Source: Novipirellula sp052161655 (GTDB taxonomy: Bacteria > Planctomycetota > Planctomycetia > Pirellulales > Pirellulaceae). From it: a DNA stretch of 64,000 bases. This document shows positions 59,649-64,000 of this stretch, one piece after another. The stretch's first letter is position 1, and every line of letters starts with the position of its first letter. The notes beneath the pieces are model-generated. The model had not been told where the DNA came from and did no database searches. It saw only the letters and a program-made list of their open reading frames with translations. The translations under genes were made by a program, and so were the position numbers. The stretch covers positions 7,068,001 to 7,132,000 of the forward strand of contig NZ_CP197418.1 of NCBI RefSeq assembly GCF_052161655.1, read 5' to 3'.

Positions 59649-60222
59649 GCATGCGACAAACTCACGTCGAGTGTGTCATTCCCCGATCAGCGTAATGCAC
59701 ACGGGCAAGCAGGGAAATCCACACGGGCGACGCTACGAAGTCGTACCCCACTGCCAAGCCAATAATCTTCCCATATTGCTGGATTGCAGCTTCATTCAGG
59801 GTCGATCAATCTTTTGGGATTGCAAGTCGCCGAGCGAAATGGCGGCGAGTCAAAATCGGGGTGAATTAGAGGGGGTACGACGATGCCCATGGTCGGCTGT
59901 CGGGACCTAACACCGCCTGTCCCTAGCATCCCCCCAATGCGTTAGAATAAGCCCGATGCTGGGCACCCCTTTGGAACGCATTCGCGACGAACCCCAAGCG
60001 GAGGGTTTGCTCATCACCATTTGTCCACTGACCCTGACACCCTTGATTTACGCCCACGGTAAGACAATCCGCCAATAATTGCTCGCCCTTGCCGTATTTA
60101 CCCTAATCCGGCTAATCTTCATGCTTAGCCGAATCATAATCGACTCGCACGAAAAAATATTGACGCACAAAATCAGTGGTGCGATTACGGGATTGCCCAG
60201 TAATAGAAAGAAGAAATAAAAT
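59649..60222. other. Divergent intergenic region before aceE
   Basis: About 570 bp with no supported gene and no REP hairpin recognised; a 40-codon frame at 59956-60078 has no support. A weak promoter-like TTGACG (60160-60165) with GATTAC 17 bp on lies about 35 bp before aceE. AGAAAGAAG before 60223 is a purine-rich ribosome-binding site. Confidence 0.4.
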
Positions 60223-62955
60223 ATGTCTGACTCAAAAACTGTTGCCCAGGCCGAAGTCGATCAGCACCTCGGTGAACTTGCCTCGCCCGCGGCCGAAGTC
60301 GATATGGATGCCGCAGAAACACAAGAGTGGCTTTCGTCACTGGACTATGTGCTCAAGAGCAAAGGTGCCGATCGCGTTCGTTTCTTGATTGAACAACTGC
60401 GTGATCGAGCGGCAGAAGAAGGAATCCAATCGGCGCAGGACACGAACACGCCGTACGTCAACACGATCCCCAAAAAAGACCAACCTGCTTACCCAGGCAA
60501 TCGGGAACTCGAGCGACGCATCAAATCGATCGTTCGCTGGAACGCGATGGCAATGGTCGTGCGAGCAAATAAGCGTCCTGGCGGAGTCGGCGGTCACATC
60601 AGCACGTTTGCGTCGAGTGCAACTCTATACGAAGTTGCCTTCAACCACTTTTTCAGAGGACGTGGCGAAGACGGTTACTCAGGCGACACGATTTACTTTC
60701 AAGGACACGCTTCGCCGGGGATGTATAGCCGAGCGTTTGTCGAAGGCCGTTTGAGCGAAGAAAACCTCGAAAACTTTCGTCGTGAACTCGCTCCCGGCGG
60801 TGGACTATCGAGCTATCCCCACCCTTGGTTGATGCCTGACTTTTGGGAATACCCCACCGTTTCGATGGGCCTTGGCCCAATTATGGCGATCTACCAGGCT
60901 CGCTTTAACGAATACCTTCGCGACCGTGGCATCAAAGACACATCGGGCCAAAAAGTCTGGGCATTCCTTGGTGACGGCGAATGCGATGAGCCCGAAACCC
61001 TTGGTGCGATTGGTTTAGCGGCACGTGAAAAACTCGACAACTTGATCTTTGTCATCAATTGCAACTTGCAACGTCTCGATGGTCCGGTCCGGGGAAACAG
61101 CAAGGTCATTCAAGAGCTTGAATCGATTTTCCGCGGTGCGGGATGGAACGTGATCAAGGTCGTTTGGGGCGATGATTGGGATCAACTGCTCGCCAAAGAC
61201 ACCACGGGCTTGCTTGCCAAACGGATGAACGAAGTCGTCGACGGGCAATACCAAAAATACACCGGCATGCCGGGCAGCTACATTCGCGAACACTTCTTCG
61301 GCAAGTATCCCGAACTGCTTAAATTGGTTGAAAACTATTCCGATGAACGACTCGAAAAGATGCGTCGCGGTGGTCACGATCCTGAAAAGGTGTACGCGGC
61401 CTACAAGATGGCGACGGATCTGAAAAACGGCAAACCGACCGTCGTTCTGGCGAAAACCGTCAAAGGCTATGGACTTGGCGAAGCAGGTGAGGGACGCAAT
61501 GTCGCTCACAACCAAAAGAAGATGAACGAAGAGGAATTGCTCGAATTCCGCACGCGGTTCGGCATCCCGATTAGCGATGAAGAAGTAGGCAAGGCTCCGT
61601 TCTACACGCCGCCGGCCAACAGCCAAGAAATCAAGTACATGAAGGAACGCCGAGCCGCTCTCGGTGGTCCCGTGCCAAGTCGTCCCACCACACATCCGAC
61701 GATGGAAGTGCCTACGGTTGCGGATTACAAAAAACTGATCGGCCGGCTCGAAGACAAGAGCTGCAGCACGACGTTTTCGGTCGTACAAACCCTGATTGCA
61801 TTGTGCCGCGACAAGAAAATCGGCAAATACATGGTCCCCATCGTGCCTGATGAATCACGCACCTTTGGGATGGAAGGGATGTTCCGCGAGTTCAGTATCT
61901 ACGCACACGCGGGCCAATTGTACGAGCCAGTCGATTCGTCGCTGATCACTTACTACAAGGAATCCCAAGACGGTCAAATCCTGGAAGAAGGAATTACCGA
62001 AGCGGGCTCGATGAGCAGCTTCAACGCCGCCGGAACGGCCTACAGTGCCCATGGCGTCAACATGATCCCGTTCTTTATCTACTACAGCATGTTCGGGTTC
62101 CAACGCATCGGCGATTTGATTTGGGCCGCCGCTGACATGCGAGCCAAGGGATTCCTCGTTGGCGGCACCGCCGGTCGAACAACGCTCAACGGCGAAGGGC
62201 TTCAGCACCAAGACGGACACAGTTTGCTCAATGCAATCGCGTTCCCAACCGTGCGTGCCTACGACCCCGCGTTCGCTTACGAAGTGGTCGTGATCATCTT
62301 GGAAGGCCTCAAACGGATGTACCAAGATGGCGAAGAGTGCATGTATTACTTGATGAGCGAAAACGAAGAATACTTGCACCCGCCGATGCCTGAAGGTTGC
62401 GAGGAAGGCATCGTCAAAGGAATGTACAAATTCCGCAGCCGCGACGTCGAAGGTGCCAAGGCACGTGTCCAATTGTTCGGCAGCGGTGCAATTCTGAACA
62501 GCGTCCTGAAAGCTCAAGAAACGCTGGCTGAAAAGTACAACATTGCAAGCGATGCCTGGAGTGTGACCAGCTACACCCAATTGCGTCGCGAAGCGGCCGA
62601 CTGCAGCCGCTGGAACATGCTGCACCCCACCGAGACGCCACGCAGAAGCTACCTCGAAGAGCAACTCGACGGCGTCGAAGGACCGTTTATCTCGGCGAGC
62701 GACTACGTGCGAGCTCTGGGCGAACAACTGCAACCTTGGATCCCAGGCGACTACTTCGTGTTGGGAACCGACGGCATGGGACGCAGCGAAACACGCGAAG
62801 CGCTTCGACGACATTTTGAAGTCGATGCCGAATGCGTTACTTACGCAACGCTCACTCGTCTGGCCAAAACAGGCCTGTTCACTCAAGCCGAACTCGCCGA
62901 TGCAATCAAAGACCTTGGCATCGACCCTGACAAACCGAATCCGTACTTTGCCTAG
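60223..62955 (+). CDS. aceE: Pyruvate dehydrogenase E1 component, homodimeric type
   Basis: 910 residues, normal for AceE. Thiamine diphosphate motif: GDGECDEPETLGAIGLAARE (Gly250-Asp-Gly-Glu) continuing to VINCNLQRLDGPVRGNSKVI. The active-site His region GGHISTFASSATLYEVAFNHF and GHASPGMYSRAFVEGRL are present. KTVKGYGLGEAGEGRNVAHNQKKM and the transketolase-like C-terminal half (EGITEAGSMSSFNAAGTAYS, NGEGLQHQDGHS) complete the enzyme. It decarboxylates pyruvate and acetylates the lipoyl group of AceF. aceF begins 58 bp downstream, so they form the PDH operon. The long opposite-strand frame over its 3' half is a codon-bias shadow. Confidence 0.97.
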   Translation: MSDSKTVAQAEVDQHLGELASPAAEVDMDAAETQEWLSSLDYVLKSKGADRVRFLIEQLRDRAAEEGIQSAQDTNTPYVNTIPKKDQPAYPGNRELERRIKSIVRWNAMAMVVRANKRPGGVGGHISTFASSATLYEVAFNHFFRGRGEDGYSGDTIYFQGHASPGMYSRAFVEGRLSEENLENFRRELAPGGGLSSYPHPWLMPDFWEYPTVSMGLGPIMAIYQARFNEYLRDRGIKDTSGQKVWAFLGDGECDEPETLGAIGLAAREKLDNLIFVINCNLQRLDGPVRGNSKVIQELESIFRGAGWNVIKVVWGDDWDQLLAKDTTGLLAKRMNEVVDGQYQKYTGMPGSYIREHFFGKYPELLKLVENYSDERLEKMRRGGHDPEKVYAAYKMATDLKNGKPTVVLAKTVKGYGLGEAGEGRNVAHNQKKMNEEELLEFRTRFGIPISDEEVGKAPFYTPPANSQEIKYMKERRAALGGPVPSRPTTHPTMEVPTVADYKKLIGRLEDKSCSTTFSVVQTLIALCRDKKIGKYMVPIVPDESRTFGMEGMFREFSIYAHAGQLYEPVDSSLITYYKESQDGQILEEGITEAGSMSSFNAAGTAYSAHGVNMIPFFIYYSMFGFQRIGDLIWAAADMRAKGFLVGGTAGRTTLNGEGLQHQDGHSLLNAIAFPTVRAYDPAFAYEVVVIILEGLKRMYQDGEECMYYLMSENEEYLHPPMPEGCEEGIVKGMYKFRSRDVEGAKARVQLFGSGAILNSVLKAQETLAEKYNIASDAWSVTSYTQLRREAADCSRWNMLHPTETPRRSYLEEQLDGVEGPFISASDYVRALGEQLQPWIPGDYFVLGTDGMGRSETREALRRHFEVDAECVTYATLTRLAKTGLFTQAELADAIKDLGIDPDKPNPYFA

Positions 62956-63013
62956 TCCAAGGCAACGTTCGTAACAAACATCCCACTGAAATCTGCTTAC
63001 CAGAAACTCTTTT

Positions 63014-64000
63014 ATGGCAACTGAAGTAAAGCTTCCCGAATTGGGCGACGGCATCGAATCTGGTGACGTTCTGGAAATATTTGTGTCGGTCGGCGACGTG
63101 ATTAGCAAAGGCCAAGACATCGTCGAAATGGAAACCGACAAGGCGACGGTACCTGTGCCCTCATCCGTGGGCGGCAAAGTCACCAAGATCCTCGTCAACG
63201 AAGGTGACTCGTTAGCCATCGGCGGCGTGATCCTGGAAGTCGAAGCGGCAGCCGAAGCTGCTGCACCGGAGGCCCCTGCGGCGGCTCCGAAGCCAGAAGC
63301 GAAACCGGAGCCCAAGGCTGAACCGAAAGCCGAAACGCCTGCACCGGCCGCTCCTGACGAGACCCCCGCGGCCGCTCCAAAACCTGCACCGCCTCAACCA
63401 CAGGCTCCCGTTCCTGCACAACCTGCGGCAGCACCTGTGGCGACTACCGCGCCGGGCGAAGTGATACCCGCGGGTCCTGCGATTCGCCGCTTCGCTCGCG
63501 AAGTCGGCGTTGACTTGGCCTCAGTTCAAGGATCAGGCGATTCGGGACGAATCACTCGCGATGACGTTTTGGCCGTGGTGCGAACAGCAAACCAAGCGGC
63601 GCGAAGTGGCGGCAGTGCCCCCGCCACCACTTCACCTAGTGCGGCAAGCAGCCCAGCCCCTGCCACGTCGAAGACATCGTCGGCCCCGGGCACGGCAAGC
63701 TCTGATGACTTCGGCAGCGTCCACGTGGAACGGATGAGCAAGATCCGCAAAACGATCGGTCGGCAAATGCATGCCAGCTGGTCGACGGTTCCTCGCGTCA
63801 CCAATTTCGATGACGCCGATATCACCGATTTGGAACGGCTTCGCCAATCGAGCAAGGACGACTACGCGGCCCAGGGCCTGAAGCTGACCACGATGCCGTT
63901 CCTGATCAAAGCGGTTGCTACCGCCCTTCGTCATCACCCCAGCATCAACGCGGTCATCGACGAAGAAAACGAGCAGATCATTTACAAAGATTACGTCAAT
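63014..64000 (+). CDS. aceF: Dihydrolipoamide acetyltransferase E2 (cut by window end)
   Basis: Open from the ATG at 63014 to the last base, 329 residues seen. Residues 1-77 are one lipoyl domain (KLPELGDGIESGDV, EMETDKATVPVP; lipoylated Lys43). A long Ala/Pro/Lys/Glu-rich linker (78-150) follows, then the E1/E3-binding domain (PAIRRFAREVGVDLASVQGSG..GRITRDDV), another Ser/Ala/Pro linker, and the beginning of the catalytic domain (HVERMSKIRKTIGRQMHASW..VPRVTNFDDADI). Only one lipoyl domain, against three in E. coli AceF. The catalytic His motif lies beyond the window. Works with aceE just upstream. Confidence 0.95.
   Translation, partial: MATEVKLPELGDGIESGDVLEIFVSVGDVISKGQDIVEMETDKATVPVPSSVGGKVTKILVNEGDSLAIGGVILEVEAAAEAAAPEAPAAAPKPEAKPEPKAEPKAETPAPAAPDETPAAAPKPAPPQPQAPVPAQPAAAPVATTAPGEVIPAGPAIRRFAREVGVDLASVQGSGDSGRITRDDVLAVVRTANQAARSGGSAPATTSPSAASSPAPATSKTSSAPGTASSDDFGSVHVERMSKIRKTIGRQMHASWSTVPRVTNFDDADITDLERLRQSSKDDYAAQGLKLTTMPFLIKAVATALRHHPSINAVIDEENEQIIYKDYVN

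Noticed and set aside
59956..60078. 40-codon frame before aceE as a leader peptide
   Set aside because: No attenuator-like hairpins or codon pattern; more likely chance.
61855..63315. 486-codon minus-strand frame over aceE/aceF
   Set aside because: It lies opposite two certain genes and is explained by their codon bias; no motif or start signal supports it.
1..64000. tRNA, rRNA, riboswitches or prophage genes
   Set aside because: None was recognised on either strand by eye; a covariance search would be needed to exclude small RNAs.

Overview
The window looks like chromosome from a marine planctomycete of the Pirellulaceae (Rhodopirellula-like). The gene families point there by inference, not by a database match: formylglycine sulfatases, secreted Tat-type Gfo/Idh/MocA oxidoreductases, a redoxin/cytochrome c/copper monooxygenase/EF-hand fusion, an SHD1-domain propeller protein, a squalene-cyclase-repeat membrane protein, a lipoprotein and a BON-domain protein of planctomycete style, weak Shine-Dalgarno sequences, and many short palindromic intergenic repeats. 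No rRNA, tRNA, CRISPR array or phage module was recognised.

Layout. 2-496 is the C-terminal end of a sulfatase. 1.2-6.0 kb is an insertion-sequence cluster: an IS110-family element with a structured leader that fits a bridge RNA, an intact-looking IS3-family element (orfA/orfB with a slippery A8G site), and an IS1182-like element whose transposase is split by a -1 frame change. 6.2-13.7 kb holds an RND/MMPL exporter, the large redoxin fusion, msrA and selO. 14.1-22.9 kb is a five-gene + strand operon (DapA/NanA-type aldolase, sodium:solute symporter, sulfatase, FG-GAP/sialidase-like fusion, FGGY kinase), followed by a convergent GntR/FCD regulator; it reads as a carbohydrate-utilisation locus. 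24-36.5 kb holds a DASS transporter, two Gfo/Idh/MocA proteins, an EamA permease, purB, a membrane fatty acid desaturase and mfd. 36.5-37.5 kb is a seven-unit array with an exact 140-bp period. 37.7-41.3 kb encodes an old-yellow-enzyme relative and two amide hydrolases.

41.6-64 kb holds a HEAT lipoprotein and an SHD1 propeller protein, an acyltransferase, a three-gene partner-switching module (STAS; receiver-HATPase; receiver-PP2C phosphatase), a squalene-cyclase-like protein, a LuxE-like/LuxC-like pair (putative acyl activation and reduction), a secreted Gly/Cys/His-rich protein, a phosphoesterase, a BON protein, a lipoprotein, an unusual SDR with Phe replacing the catalytic Tyr, and aceE followed by the start of aceF (cut by the window end).

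The strongest unexplained structure is the intergenic repeat landscape. Several REP-like hairpin families recur. One class has a GTAG foot, as in REPs served by RAYT transposases. Another has a GTCGC foot and a TCC loop while its stem sequence changes with full compensation between copies. They occur in five of seven convergent gene gaps (the two exceptions are 32 bp or less), supply stop codons to two genes, and build the 140-bp array. No RAYT gene is in the window.
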